Positions 48,980 to 58,272 are shown, counted from the stretch's first letter. The stretch is DNA of 64,000 bases from JAPULR01 sp963665075 (GCA_963665075.1 OY762063.1:2418001-2482000), one strand, 5' to 3'. Notes: generated by a model from the letters alone, not told the origin. Translations and numbers: made by a program.

Positions 48980-50020
48980 ATGGCGGTTGGAACCGCCGCC
49001 ACAACCACCAAACCCCCGTCGGATATGGACATCGTCGACCGGAAGCTGCTGAACGTCATCCAGTCGGGGTTCCCGCTGGTTGACGAACCTTACGTCGAGA
49101 TAGGGGAGCAGCTGGGCATCGACGAAGCGGAAGTCCTGGAGCGTCTGGCTCGGTTGCGTAGCAACAACGTGGTGCGGCAGATAAGCGCCATCTTTGACAC
49201 CCGCCGCCTCGGATATAAGACTACGCTGGTGGCGATGGCCTTCCCGCCGGAGGGTCTGCACGACGCCGCGCTCGTCATCAACGAACATCCCGGCGTGAGC
49301 CACAACTACGCCCGGGAGGGTTCCTACTACAACCTGTGGTTCACCATCGCCGTCGCGCCTGACGAGAGTCTGGAGGAGACGGTTGACGGCATGGCGGCGC
49401 GGACGGGGGCGCTCCAGCATCGGCTTATGCCGACGATTCGGTTCTTCAAGATCGGCGTCAACTTCAACATGGTGGACCGGCGCACCGCCGCCTTCAATTA
49501 CAGCCCAGACGGATACGACAAGGGCGTGTCGAAGGACTGGAACAAGGCGGTGTCGTTGTCGGACTTCGATATTCGCGCCATTCGCGAACTACAGGAAGAC
49601 CTGCCGATGATTTCGCGTCCTTTCGACGCTATGTCGGAGCGGCTGGGTCTCTCCAACGAGGAGCTTTATCGGATGGCGGCGGAGTTTCAGAAGCGGGGGT
49701 TCATGCGTCGCTACAGCGCCGTTCTGCATCATCGGCGGGCGGGCTTCCGCGCCAACGCGATGGCCGTCTGGAAGGTGGACGAGGAGCGGGCGGAGGAAGT
49801 CGGGCAGATAATGGCGTCGCATCCGACCGTCACCCACTGCTACCAGCGTCCGACGTTTCCCGACTGGCCGTACACCCACTTTTCGATGATTCACGCGACG
49901 ACGCCGGCGGGCTGCGAGGCGTCGGTGGCGGAGATTGCCGAGGCGGCGGGGCTGGACGATTATCTGATTCTGTACAGCACCCGCGAGTACAAGAAGACGC
50001 GCGTCCGGTACTTTGTCTGA
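48980..50020 (+). CDS. ahbAB: Siroheme decarboxylase, AhbA-AhbB fusion
   Basis: 346 residues formed of two Lrp/AsnC-like halves. Half one (about 15-165): DMDIVDRKLLNVIQSGFPLVDEPYVEIGEQLG, VVRQISAIFDTRRLGYKTTLVAM, EHPGVSHNYAREGSYYNLWFTIA. Half two (about 185-346): DIRAIRELQEDLPMISRPFDAMSERLG, MRRYSAVLHHRRAGFRANAMAVW, THCYQRPTFPDWPYTHFSMIHA. AhbA and AhbB together decarboxylate siroheme to didecarboxysiroheme; here both are one chain. It heads an operon with precorrin-2 dehydrogenase and the early tetrapyrrole genes, which fits. The start could also be TTG 48962. Confidence 0.9.
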   Translation: MAVGTAATTTKPPSDMDIVDRKLLNVIQSGFPLVDEPYVEIGEQLGIDEAEVLERLARLRSNNVVRQISAIFDTRRLGYKTTLVAMAFPPEGLHDAALVINEHPGVSHNYAREGSYYNLWFTIAVAPDESLEETVDGMAARTGALQHRLMPTIRFFKIGVNFNMVDRRTAAFNYSPDGYDKGVSKDWNKAVSLSDFDIRAIRELQEDLPMISRPFDAMSERLGLSNEELYRMAAEFQKRGFMRRYSAVLHHRRAGFRANAMAVWKVDEERAEEVGQIMASHPTVTHCYQRPTFPDWPYTHFSMIHATTPAGCEASVAEIAEAAGLDDYLILYSTREYKKTRVRYFV

Positions 50021-50669
50021 GCCTGCGTTTCCCAGCTACTACCCCGTTTTCCTCAGCCTGAAGGGGCGGCGTTGCGTGGTGGTTGGCGGCGGGCCAATCG
50101 CGGAGGGGAAGGTGCGGAATCTGTTGAAGCATCCTTGCGAGATTGTGCTTATCAGTCCTGAGGCGACGGAGGCGTTGGCGCAGTGGGCTGATGAAGGGCG
50201 ATTTGAGTGGAAGCGGCGTCAGTATCGGGAGGGGGACTTGAAGGGGGCGTTTCTGGCCATCGGCGCGACGGGGGTTTTGGAGGTGGATCGGCAGATGGGG
50301 GAGGAGGCGGAGCGGGAGCGGGCGTTGCTGAACGTGGTGGATTACGTGCCGCTGTGCATGTTCATTGCGCCGTCGATCGTCGAGCGGGGGCCGGTGACGT
50401 TCGCGATTTCGACGTCGGGGGCGAGTCCGGCGTTGGCGCGCAAGCTGCGGGAGTCCATGCAGGAAAGCGAATTGCTGGACTACGCGGAAATCGCCGGACT
50501 GCTGTCAAAGGCGCGCATGGAAGTCAAGCGGCGGGGTTGGAAGATACCGCCGGATCGGTGGCAGGAAGTCATCGATAGAAGTCTGGTGGAAGCGGTGCGG
50601 GAGGGTCGGAAGGATGAAGCGTTGGAGTCCGTTTTGCGCGGGCTGGCGGGGGACGGGGAATCGCCGTGA
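50013..50669 (+). CDS. Precorrin-2 dehydrogenase / sirohydrochlorin ferrochelatase
   Basis: 218 residues, the CysG N-terminal/Met8 type. YYPVFLSLKGRRCVVVGGGPIAEGKVRNLL is the NAD site, and VDYVPLCMFIAPSIVERGPVTFAISTSGASPALARKLRE carries the catalytic Asp (near 114) and the conserved STxGxSPxLA block. It oxidises precorrin-2 and may insert iron, giving siroheme, the substrate of the fused decarboxylase upstream. TTG 50013 overlaps the previous stop; the end overlaps hemC (GTGA). Confidence 0.93.
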   Translation: MSEPAFPSYYPVFLSLKGRRCVVVGGGPIAEGKVRNLLKHPCEIVLISPEATEALAQWADEGRFEWKRRQYREGDLKGAFLAIGATGVLEVDRQMGEEAERERALLNVVDYVPLCMFIAPSIVERGPVTFAISTSGASPALARKLRESMQESELLDYAEIAGLLSKARMEVKRRGWKIPPDRWQEVIDRSLVEAVREGRKDEALESVLRGLAGDGESP

Positions 50670-51583
50670 AGCGGGTGGTGGTCGGGACGCGGGGGTCGCC
50701 GCTGGCGCTGCTTCAGGCGGAAGAGGTGGTCGGCAAGCTGAGGGAGAAGCATCCCGACGTGGAGTTCGTGACGAAGGTGGTCCGGACCGCCGGGGACCGC
50801 GCGGCGGAAGCGCCACTGCGTAGTTTGGGGGTGGGGATATTCGTCAAGGAGATAGAAGACGCGCTGCTGCGGGGCGAGGTGGACGTGGCGGTGCACAGCC
50901 ACAAGGACTTGCCGCCGGTGATGACGCCAGGGCTGTCCATAGGCGCGGTGACAGAGCGGCTGGACCCGCGGGACGTGGTGGTGAATCGGTGGGGCGTGGG
51001 GTTGGGGGAGTTGCCGAAGGGGGCGCGAATCGGCACCAGCAGCTCCCGTCGTGCGGCTCAGTTGAGCCTATGGGCGCCGCAGGTGGAGGTTCTGCCGATT
51101 CGGGGGAGCGTGGGCACGCGCATAGAGAAGGCGATGGGGGACGACTTCGACGGGGTCGCGTTGGCGGCGGCGGGGATGATTCGGTTGGGCGTCGAGGGGG
51201 AAATTTCCGCGTATTTGCCCGCAGACAAGTTCGTGCCCGCGCCGGGTCAGGGCGCGCTGGCGGCGCAAGCGCGGTCGGACGATGACGCGACTTTGTGGAT
51301 GCTGCGAAGCATCGACCACGTGCTCACTCGTCGGGCGGTGATGGCGGAGATGGCCTTCCTGGAGCGGTTGGGAAGCGGCTGCCAGGAACCGTCGGCGGCC
51401 TACGCGCGAGTGGCGGGTGAAACGATGGTGATGCAGGTATTTTTAGCCTCAACGGATGGTGAGCAGACCTTCTACGCGAAGACGCGCGGGTTGGCTTCCA
51501 ATCCCCACGAACTGGCGATGGAAGCCGTGCAGCAGCTAATCGAGAGAGGCGCCGGGCCCCTCGTTCCGGGAAGCGTCCGATGA
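50666..51583 (+). CDS. hemC: Porphobilinogen deaminase (hydroxymethylbilane synthase)
   Basis: 305 residues. VVVGTRGSPLALLQAEEV, DVAVHSHKDLPPVMTPGLSIGAV, IGTSSSRRAAQLSLWAPQVEVLPIRGSVGTRIEK, and the dipyrromethane-cofactor Cys in LERLGSGCQEPSAAYA near 240. It joins four porphobilinogens. GTG 50666 overlaps the previous stop and the gene ends overlapping cobA-hemD (ATGA). Confidence 0.97.
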   Translation: MKRVVVGTRGSPLALLQAEEVVGKLREKHPDVEFVTKVVRTAGDRAAEAPLRSLGVGIFVKEIEDALLRGEVDVAVHSHKDLPPVMTPGLSIGAVTERLDPRDVVVNRWGVGLGELPKGARIGTSSSRRAAQLSLWAPQVEVLPIRGSVGTRIEKAMGDDFDGVALAAAGMIRLGVEGEISAYLPADKFVPAPGQGALAAQARSDDDATLWMLRSIDHVLTRRAVMAEMAFLERLGSGCQEPSAAYARVAGETMVMQVFLASTDGEQTFYAKTRGLASNPHELAMEAVQQLIERGAGPLVPGSVR

Positions 51584-53112
51584 TTCCTGCTCTCGGACTA
51601 GTGTCCCTCGTCGGCGCCGGCCCCGGCGACCCGGGGTTGATAACCGTCAAGGGATTGCAGCGTCTTCAGGAAGCCGACGTCATCGCCTACGACCGGCTTG
51701 TTGATCGTCGGCTTTTGGATGAGACGCGGGAGGACGCGGAGCTTATCGACGTGGGGAAGCAGGCGGGGCAGAGCGGCGCGGGGCAGAGGAGCATCCATAC
51801 CATCCTGATTGACAAAGCCCACGAGGGGAAGCGGGTGGTGCGGTTGAAGGGCGGCGACCCTTTCGTATTCGGCAGGGGGGGCGAGGAGGCGCAGGTGCTG
51901 GCGATGGCGGGCATTCCCTTCGAGGTTGTGTCCGGCGTCTCGTCCGCCGTGGCCGCGCCCGCATACGCAGGGATACCTCTGACCCACCGCGAGGCCGCGT
52001 CTTCATTCACCGTGGTCAGCGCGGTCGAAGACGCAGCCAAGGCGGAGTCGGCAATTCCCTGGGACGCGCTGGCGCGAACGGGAGGGACGTTGGTGGTGAT
52101 GATGGGTTGGGGGGCGTTGCCGCGGGTGGTTGAGAGGCTGTTGGAATCCGGGATGTCGCCATCCATGCCCGCCGCGGTGGTGCAGTGGGGAACGGAACCG
52201 CACCAGCAGACGGTGATTGGCAACTTGGGAAGTATCGTCGAGCGGGCGCGGGACGCGGGGCTTGGGCCGCCGGTGGTGGTGGTCATCGGGCGGGTGGTTG
52301 CGCTTCGCGGAGAAATAGGGTGGTACGAGGAAAAGCCCCTGTTCGGCAAGCGGGTGCTGGTGACGCGGTCGAGGTCGCAGGCGTCCGTGTTGAGCCGGAT
52401 GCTTTCGGAAGAAGGCGCGGAGGCCGTAGAGGTGCCGACGATAGAGATTGCGCCGCCGTTGGACTTTTCCAGTCTTGACGAGGCGTTGCGATGCCTGAAT
52501 AGCTACAGATGGATCGTCTTCACCAGCGTCAACGGCGTGGCGTCCTTCTTCAATCGGCTGAACGCGTTGGGGATGGACGCCCGCGCCCTCGGAAACAGCC
52601 GCGTCTGCGCCATCGGGCCGATTACGGCATCGGCGTTGGAGCAGCGGGGAATCGTACCCGACTTCACGCCTCCCAGATACACCACCGAGCGGTTGGTGCA
52701 GGGGCTGTCGGAGCATGGCGTAGCAGGCGCGAAGGTGTTGATGCCGCGCACCAACATCGCGCCGGAGGACGCGGCGCGGGCGTTGGAGAAGCTGGGCGCG
52801 GAGGTCGTCCAGCCCGTCGCATATCGGACGCTGACGCCTGCGGGTTCGGCGGCGAAGGCCAGGGAACTGCTGGGGCGTGGTAGAATTGACATAGCAACCT
52901 TCACCAGTTCCTCCACCGTCGCCAATCTGATAGAGCTTCTTGACGGAGATTCGTCGCTGCTACAGAACGTGATGATAGCGTGCATAGGCCCGGTGACGGC
53001 GCGAAAGGCGCGGGAGTTGGGGTTGAGTGTAGACGTGGTGGCCCGTCGGCACACCGTGGCGGGATTGGTGGAGGCACTGAAAGACTACATGGATTCCAGT
53101 TCGGAGGCATAG
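51580..53112 (+). CDS. cobA-hemD: Uroporphyrinogen-III C-methyltransferase / uroporphyrinogen-III synthase fusion
   Basis: 510 residues with two enzymes. Residues 1-245 are SUMT: VSLVGAGPGDPGLITVKGLQRLQEADVIAYDRLV, VVRLKGGDPFVFGRGGEEAQVL, GIPFEVVSGVSSAVAAPAYAGIPLTHR, and PAAVVQWGTEPHQQTVIGNL. Residues 250-510 are HemD: LFGKRVLVTRSRSQASVLSRMLSEEGAEAVEVPTIE, WIVFTSVNGVASFFNRL, TFTSSSTVANLIELL, and CIGPVTARKARELGLSVDVVARRHTVAGLVEAL. One chain therefore closes the ring and then methylates it to precorrin-2. ATG 51580 overlaps the hemC stop. Confidence 0.96.
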   Translation: MIPALGLVSLVGAGPGDPGLITVKGLQRLQEADVIAYDRLVDRRLLDETREDAELIDVGKQAGQSGAGQRSIHTILIDKAHEGKRVVRLKGGDPFVFGRGGEEAQVLAMAGIPFEVVSGVSSAVAAPAYAGIPLTHREAASSFTVVSAVEDAAKAESAIPWDALARTGGTLVVMMGWGALPRVVERLLESGMSPSMPAAVVQWGTEPHQQTVIGNLGSIVERARDAGLGPPVVVVIGRVVALRGEIGWYEEKPLFGKRVLVTRSRSQASVLSRMLSEEGAEAVEVPTIEIAPPLDFSSLDEALRCLNSYRWIVFTSVNGVASFFNRLNALGMDARALGNSRVCAIGPITASALEQRGIVPDFTPPRYTTERLVQGLSEHGVAGAKVLMPRTNIAPEDAARALEKLGAEVVQPVAYRTLTPAGSAAKARELLGRGRIDIATFTSSSTVANLIELLDGDSSLLQNVMIACIGPVTARKARELGLSVDVVARRHTVAGLVEALKDYMDSSSEA

Positions 53113-53118
53113 CCGAAA

Positions 53119-54102
53119 ATGTCCCCAACCCCAACAACGCGGCTGAGACGGCTGAGGGAAACGAACGCCCTCCGGTCGATGGTGCGGGAGACGAATCTGG
53201 CCGTCTCCGACCTCATCTATCCAATCTTCGTCACCCACGGACGGGACCGCCGAGAGCCGGTGGACCCCATGCCGGGCTCATATCATCTGTCGTTGGACAA
53301 GCTGTTGGACGAGGTGGACGAAGTCGCCGAGTTGGGGATTCCGGGCGTCATCCTGTTCGGACTTCCGGCGCGCAAAGACGACGTGGGGTCCGAGGCTTAT
53401 GACAGCAACGGAATCATCCAGGAGGCCATCCGAGTCATCAAAAAGACGATTCCGAATCTGATGGTGATTACGGACGTTTGCCTATGCCAGTACACGGGCC
53501 ACGGCCATTGCGGCGTCGTCAATGCGGGGCGGATAGACAACGACGCGACGGTGGAGTTGTACACCCGAACGGCGGTATCGCACGCCGAGGCGGGGGCTGA
53601 CGTGGTGGCGCCATCGGGCATGATGGACGGGCAGGTGGCGGCGATACGCGGCGGGCTGGACGGCGGCGGGTTCGGGCATCTGCCCATCATGGCCTACGCC
53701 GCGAAGCACGCCTCCGCCTTCTACGGCCCCTTCCGGGTGGCGGCGGATTCGGCGCCCCAGTACGGCGACCGGCGCAGCTATCAGATGGACCCCGCCAACG
53801 GGCGGATGGCGCTGCGGGAGATTCAGGCGGACATCGACGAAGGGGCGGACATCGTGATGGTCAAGCCCGCGCTGGCCTACCTGGACGTAATCGCGCGGGC
53901 GCGGGACAGGTTCGACCACCCCATCGCGGCGTACAACGTGAGCGGGGAGTATTCGCTGGTGAAGGCCGCCGCCGCCAACGAGTGGGTGAACGAGGAGGAG
54001 GTGACGCTGGAGCTGCTGACGGGCATCCGGCGGGCGGGCGCGGACATGATAATCACCTACCACGCCAAGGACGCGGCGCGGTGGTTGCAGCGGGGGCGTT
54101 AG
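53119..54102 (+). CDS. hemB: Delta-aminolevulinic acid dehydratase (porphobilinogen synthase)
   Basis: 327 residues. MVRETNLAVSDLIYPIFV, the zinc-Cys cluster VITDVCLCQYTGHGHCGVV near 115-133, MMDGQVAAIR, the two catalytic lysines in MAYAAKHASAFYGPFR near 194 and DIVMVKPALAYLDVI near 247, and YNVSGEYSLVKAAA. The three Cys make it the zinc-dependent type. It begins seven bases after cobA-hemD. hemA and hemL, and the later AhbC/AhbD genes, are not in this window. Confidence 0.97.
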   Translation: MSPTPTTRLRRLRETNALRSMVRETNLAVSDLIYPIFVTHGRDRREPVDPMPGSYHLSLDKLLDEVDEVAELGIPGVILFGLPARKDDVGSEAYDSNGIIQEAIRVIKKTIPNLMVITDVCLCQYTGHGHCGVVNAGRIDNDATVELYTRTAVSHAEAGADVVAPSGMMDGQVAAIRGGLDGGGFGHLPIMAYAAKHASAFYGPFRVAADSAPQYGDRRSYQMDPANGRMALREIQADIDEGADIVMVKPALAYLDVIARARDRFDHPIAAYNVSGEYSLVKAAAANEWVNEEEVTLELLTGIRRAGADMIITYHAKDAARWLQRGR

Positions 54103-54174
54103 GCGGGGCGGATTTTGGCCAGGGTGATACGTGTCTACCACAAGTGGATCATCACTACACTATGGAGGTGTTGA

Positions 54175-55239
54175 ATGAATAATCGAGACATCGAGCGACT
54201 AATTGAAGAGCGCGTGGAAGCGGCCAAAGCAGAGTTGCGCGCGGAATTTGATGAGAGGTTATCTGGAAAAGAAGTGGAATTGGGTGGAGGTATGGACTCT
54301 ACAATAATAATTAATGGAAACTTAGCTGTACGAGGCACACTGGAGATGATCGGGTCTGATGGTGGAACTGGCGTATTGCTGACCACTGACATTGGAGGTG
54401 GGTGCGTTGTGGTGCGGAACGATTCGGGACAAATTGTGGCTAGCCTTTCTCCGGACAATGGCGACGGAATGCTCATTGTGCGGGACGAATTGGGTCGGTC
54501 GGCGATAGAACTTTCTGTAAACCGGCGAGGTGGTAGGGTTGAAACCCTAGATAGTTCTGGAGAATCACTTGTATTACTTACTGCAAGCGAAAATGGTGGG
54601 ATAGTCAGGGTTGCTAATAAAATCGGAAAGACTGCGGTCATGATCTTTGCTTCAGAAACTGGAGGCAATGTTTCGATAAACAATTCCAAGGCAAAGCTTG
54701 TTGCCTTGCTTAGTAGCGTAGAGGTCAGCGGGCGTGTTTTGATCAAAGATAGTGAAGGCGACCAGTCCGTTAGTCTCACTACAGACGAAGATGGTGGCTT
54801 TATTTCGGTAGTTGATGACAATAAAGTTGAAGTAATAGGACTTTATGCTGCAGATGGGGGTGTTGTACATTTGCGAGATACGCTTCCTAGTGATGCCGCA
54901 CTGGTTCTGTCCGCAGATGCAAGCGGGGGAACTCTGAGATTGCATTCCCCAACAGGACAGCCTGTGATAATGATTTCGAGCCAAGAGCGGGAAACCAAGG
55001 ATGGAGAGGATTATGAGCATGTCGGCCATGTTCAGATAATGGATGGTTCTGGCAACGAAAAAGTGATTCTTACCGCTGACGAACAATCGGGGTCAGTTGT
55101 TGTTGGGAGCGGACCTGGAGAACCTAAAGCCTGGCTTACCAGCGTTGACGGGGTAGGTAGAGTTTACTTGAGAAATGACTCCAGCACTACTGTGATAACG
55201 GCTTCCGATGAACAGAGTGTTGGAGACGAAGATAACTAA
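54175..55239 (+). CDS. 22-residue-repeat beta-solenoid protein with N-terminal coiled coil
   Basis: 354 residues of unknown function. Residues 1-32 are a charged coiled coil (DIERLIEERVEAAKAELRAEF). The rest is about twelve repeats of close to 22 residues, each G-G-x-V-x-V-x-D-x-x-G-x-x-x-V-x-L-x-x-x-x-x, for example GGRVETLDSSGESLVLLTASEN and SGRVLIKDSEGDQSVSLTTDED; one repeat has an 11-residue loop insertion (QERETKDGEDYEHV). Alternating hydrophobics and Gly-Gly turns suggest a right- or left-handed beta-solenoid, as in fibre or adhesin shafts. No signal peptide. GGAGG before ATG 54175 is strong. GC is far lower than in hemB next door, pointing to transfer. Confidence 0.75.
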   Translation: MNNRDIERLIEERVEAAKAELRAEFDERLSGKEVELGGGMDSTIIINGNLAVRGTLEMIGSDGGTGVLLTTDIGGGCVVVRNDSGQIVASLSPDNGDGMLIVRDELGRSAIELSVNRRGGRVETLDSSGESLVLLTASENGGIVRVANKIGKTAVMIFASETGGNVSINNSKAKLVALLSSVEVSGRVLIKDSEGDQSVSLTTDEDGGFISVVDDNKVEVIGLYAADGGVVHLRDTLPSDAALVLSADASGGTLRLHSPTGQPVIMISSQERETKDGEDYEHVGHVQIMDGSGNEKVILTADEQSGSVVVGSGPGEPKAWLTSVDGVGRVYLRNDSSTTVITASDEQSVGDEDN

Positions 55240-55250
55240 CTATTCTAGTC

Positions 55251-56198
55251 CTATCCCGGGCGGATTTCTGCCAGGGTTGAGACGGTGCGTTCCCAGGAGG
55301 CGTTGGGGTTGGGGCCGGTGAGGACCGGCGACGCGATGATTTCCGTTACGCCGTAGGAAAACAGATTCCGGACGCCTTCCGTCACCTGCTCCTGACTGCC
55401 GTGGATGGCGACGGCGTCGATCATGCCGTCGCTCCACTTGCCGGACTGGGCTTCGGGGTAGCCGGCGTCCACAAACATTTGGGCGTAGAAGGGGAGCGTC
55501 ACGTAGAGGCCCATCTGCTGCCGGACGGCTTGACGCACCGCGTCGGGGTCTTCGTCGACGGCGACGATGGCGTGGGCGATGAGGGGAGGGGTGGGCCGTC
55601 CGGCGCGTTGGGCGGCGGCGGTCATGGCAGGGAGGGCGGAGTCGCGGAGGTAGGCGGACGGGCAGACCCAGCTGATTGCGCCGTCGGCTTCCGCGCCGCA
55701 AAGCTCGTAGGAGCGACGGCGGAGGGCTGAGGCCATGACGGGAACGTCTAGGGGAGCGTCGATTTCGCCGCGGGCGATGTAGAAGCGACCTTCGAAGTCC
55801 ACCTGACCCTGTTGCAGCAGGGACTTGAGGATGCGGACGTATTCGCGCAGGTGGGTGAGGGGAGCGCGGAAGTTGACGCCGAAGCCGTGAATCATGCCGT
55901 CGCGGTGGCTGGGGCCGACGCCCAGTCGGAATCGCCCGTCGCTTAGCTGGTGGAGGACCTGCACCTGCTGGGCGACGGCGATTGGGTGCCGGGGCCAGGT
56001 GGGGACGATGGACGTGCCGAGGAGGATGCGGCTGGTCTGGACGGCGGCGGCGGCGAAGATGGTCATCCCGTCGGGCCGCGCGCCGCCGGTGGTGAGCCAT
56101 GCGGCGTCGATGCCCAATTCCTCCGCCCGCCGGATTTGGGCGACGGCTTCGGAGGGGGAGCCGGTTATGGCTAGGCCGATGCGGTTGGTGGTGGTCAT
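55251..56198 (-). CDS. LLM-class F420-dependent oxidoreductase
   Basis: 315 residues. LLM barrel: RIGLAITGSPSEAVAQIRRAEELGIDAAWLTTGG, ILLGTSIVPTWPRHPIAVAQQVQVLHQLSDGRFRLGVGPSHRDGM, and FGVNFRAPLTHLREYVRILKSLL, typical of F420-dependent enzymes such as the methylenetetrahydromethanopterin reductase-like group. Distinct from the LLM gene at 34.3 kb. ATG 56198 follows AGGAGA ten bases upstream. The stop is only eleven bases from that of the solenoid gene, which converges on it. Confidence 0.92.
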   Translation of the reverse strand: MTTTNRIGLAITGSPSEAVAQIRRAEELGIDAAWLTTGGARPDGMTIFAAAAVQTSRILLGTSIVPTWPRHPIAVAQQVQVLHQLSDGRFRLGVGPSHRDGMIHGFGVNFRAPLTHLREYVRILKSLLQQGQVDFEGRFYIARGEIDAPLDVPVMASALRRRSYELCGAEADGAISWVCPSAYLRDSALPAMTAAAQRAGRPTPPLIAHAIVAVDEDPDAVRQAVRQQMGLYVTLPFYAQMFVDAGYPEAQSGKWSDGMIDAVAIHGSQEQVTEGVRNLFSYGVTEIIASPVLTGPNPNASWERTVSTLAEIRPG

Positions 56199-56275
56199 GG
56201 TGTAGTGTCTCCTAATTTTTCTACTTCTACTCATTCTACGCTACTCTACACAATTTGCGTGAGGGTGCTCATCGC

Positions 56276-56304
56276 CTTACAATTGCGAGTGCCTTTGCTA
56301 TAAT
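56276..56304 (+). promoter_or_regulatory. Promoter of the DUF262 nuclease gene
   Basis: CTTACA (56276-56281), 17 bases, TATAAT (56299-56304) with an extended TGC. GGGAGAG lies before the GTG start at 56335. Confidence 0.65.
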
Positions 56305-56334
56305 AGTTCACAAATTGGTGCTGGGAGAGCTTTC

Positions 56335-58272
56335 GTGTTTGAAACGAACGAGGTCTTGCTAGATAACCTACTTGATAGAGTGGGAAGCGGTGAGTTGCAG
56401 CTGCCAGATTTTCAGCGAGGCTGGGTATGGGACGATGACGGTATACGCGGACTCCTAGCCAGCATCTCTAGGGGATTTCCAATTGGTGCCGTTATGACTC
56501 TATCTGCTGGAGGGGACGTCAATTTCAAACCGAGACTAATTGAAGGGGTCGAACAGACAGATGAAAAGACTCCATCAGCATTTCTCTTAGATGGTCAACA
56601 AAGGCTCACATCACTATACCAATCACTCCGTTACCTCGGGCCGGTTAAAACCAGTGATGGCAAGAAAAAGAAGATTGCGCGTTGGTATTACGTTGATATG
56701 CAGAAATCTTTGCAGCCCTCCGTGGACAGGGAAGATGCAATCAGGAGCCTTCCTAAAGACAGAAAAATAACCCGAGATTTTGGAAGGCTGACGATTCTGG
56801 ACTTGTCAAATCCAGAGCTTGAGTTCCAGTATCACATGTTTCCGACAGAACACATTATGAATGATAAGGAATGGATGACGCGGTATCTTCAATTTTGGAG
56901 CTCTGGCGACAGGGCGCATCCAGAAGGGAATGCCCTAGACTTCTATCTAAGGTTTGACAAAGAGGTACTAACCAAGTTTCAGAAGTACCAACTGCCGGTC
57001 ATAAAGCTTGCTGCCAAAACGCCCAAAGAGGCTGTTTGCACCGTCTTTGAAAAGGTGAATACCGGTGGAGAACCTCTGAAGACGTTTGAGTTGGCAACCG
57101 CATCTTTTGCTGCGGACGCTGATGCCCTAGACATGCCAGACTTTACTTTACGAGAGGATTGGGAACAGCGAGAGAAAAGGATGTATAAGCATGGTGTATT
57201 GCAGGGAATTGATGGCAATCAGTTTCTCCAAACTGTCGCGTTGCTAAAGACTCAAGAGACCCGCCGCAAGGCTATCCAAACTGGTATTTCGGATACACAA
57301 GCTCCTGCTGTGGGGTGCAAGAAGAAGGACATCCTAGATCTGCATCTGAGGGACTACCACAATTGGGCTGACAAGGTTGAGAATGGCTTTGTCAAAGCTG
57401 CAAAGTTCTTGCATACCCAATTCGTAATCGGCAAGGGAAATGTCCCATATAACACACAATTGGTCCCGATGGCTGCCCTCTACGTAGAATTGGGATCGGA
57501 ACTTGAGACTGTAATAGCCAGGCAACGTCTCGAAAAATGGTATTGGTCGGGAGTTTTCGGAGAAAGTTACGGCGGTACTATTGAAACTCAGTTTGCCCTA
57601 GACTTGGTGGAAGTCGCAAATTTCGTCCGATCCGGGCAACCTACGCGTTTGATGAACGAAGCCAATTTCATTCCTGAGCGCCTAATCAGCCTTCGAACCC
57701 GAAACAGTGCCGCGTATAAGGGAGTGTATGCTCTCCAGATGAAGAATGAAGCGGCCGATTGGAGGACGGGTGAGCCGTTGTCCATGGCCGCATACTATGA
57801 CCAAAAGATTGATATTCACCACATTTTCCCAGTTTCTTGGTGTCGTCGGACGACTCCAGAAGTTCAGAAGGAGTTCTACGATTCCATTATCAATAAAACT
57901 CCTATCGATGCTTTCACCAATAGGATCATAGGAGGTAGGTCGCCTTCCAACTATCTGGCCAAGATTGGCAAATATGTCCCAGATGACCAATTGAAGTCCT
58001 TGCTGGATTCCCATTGGATTGACATCAAGCACCTACAAGCTGATGACTTTTCGGCTTCCTTCGTGGAGCGAGGGTTGCACATGCTGAAGCTTATCGGCAA
58101 GGCAATGGGTCGGAAACTGGACTTGGACAATGGGCGTAGAGTCTTCTTGGACGCGCTCGGGGCAGCGGGCCAATATATTGACGAGTACGTTGAGGAAGAA
58201 GAGGAGTACGATGAGTTTGGCGAGTTTGAGGTTATGGAACTCTTAGATCAACCTTTAATTCCCGTAGACTGA
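56335..58272 (+). CDS. GmrSD-like DUF262 / DUF1524 (HNH) protein
   Basis: 645 residues. N-terminal DUF262: LQLPDFQRGWVWDDDGIRGLLASISRGFPIGAVM near 21-54 and FLLDGQQRLTSLYQSL near 82-97, a ParB-like nucleotide-using fold. FEKVNTGGEPLKTFELATA near 240 is also typical. The C-terminal DUF1524 HNH-type nuclease has IDIHHIFPVSW near 492-502 and NRIIGGRSPSNYL. The combination is that of GmrSD-type modification-dependent (type IV) restriction and related defence nucleases. GC is low compared with the rest of the window. The protein ends in an acidic tail. It probably acts alone, as no partner nuclease is adjacent. Confidence 0.85.
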   Translation: MFETNEVLLDNLLDRVGSGELQLPDFQRGWVWDDDGIRGLLASISRGFPIGAVMTLSAGGDVNFKPRLIEGVEQTDEKTPSAFLLDGQQRLTSLYQSLRYLGPVKTSDGKKKKIARWYYVDMQKSLQPSVDREDAIRSLPKDRKITRDFGRLTILDLSNPELEFQYHMFPTEHIMNDKEWMTRYLQFWSSGDRAHPEGNALDFYLRFDKEVLTKFQKYQLPVIKLAAKTPKEAVCTVFEKVNTGGEPLKTFELATASFAADADALDMPDFTLREDWEQREKRMYKHGVLQGIDGNQFLQTVALLKTQETRRKAIQTGISDTQAPAVGCKKKDILDLHLRDYHNWADKVENGFVKAAKFLHTQFVIGKGNVPYNTQLVPMAALYVELGSELETVIARQRLEKWYWSGVFGESYGGTIETQFALDLVEVANFVRSGQPTRLMNEANFIPERLISLRTRNSAAYKGVYALQMKNEAADWRTGEPLSMAAYYDQKIDIHHIFPVSWCRRTTPEVQKEFYDSIINKTPIDAFTNRIIGGRSPSNYLAKIGKYVPDDQLKSLLDSHWIDIKHLQADDFSASFVERGLHMLKLIGKAMGRKLDLDNGRRVFLDALGAAGQYIDEYVEEEEEYDEFGEFEVMELLDQPLIPVD

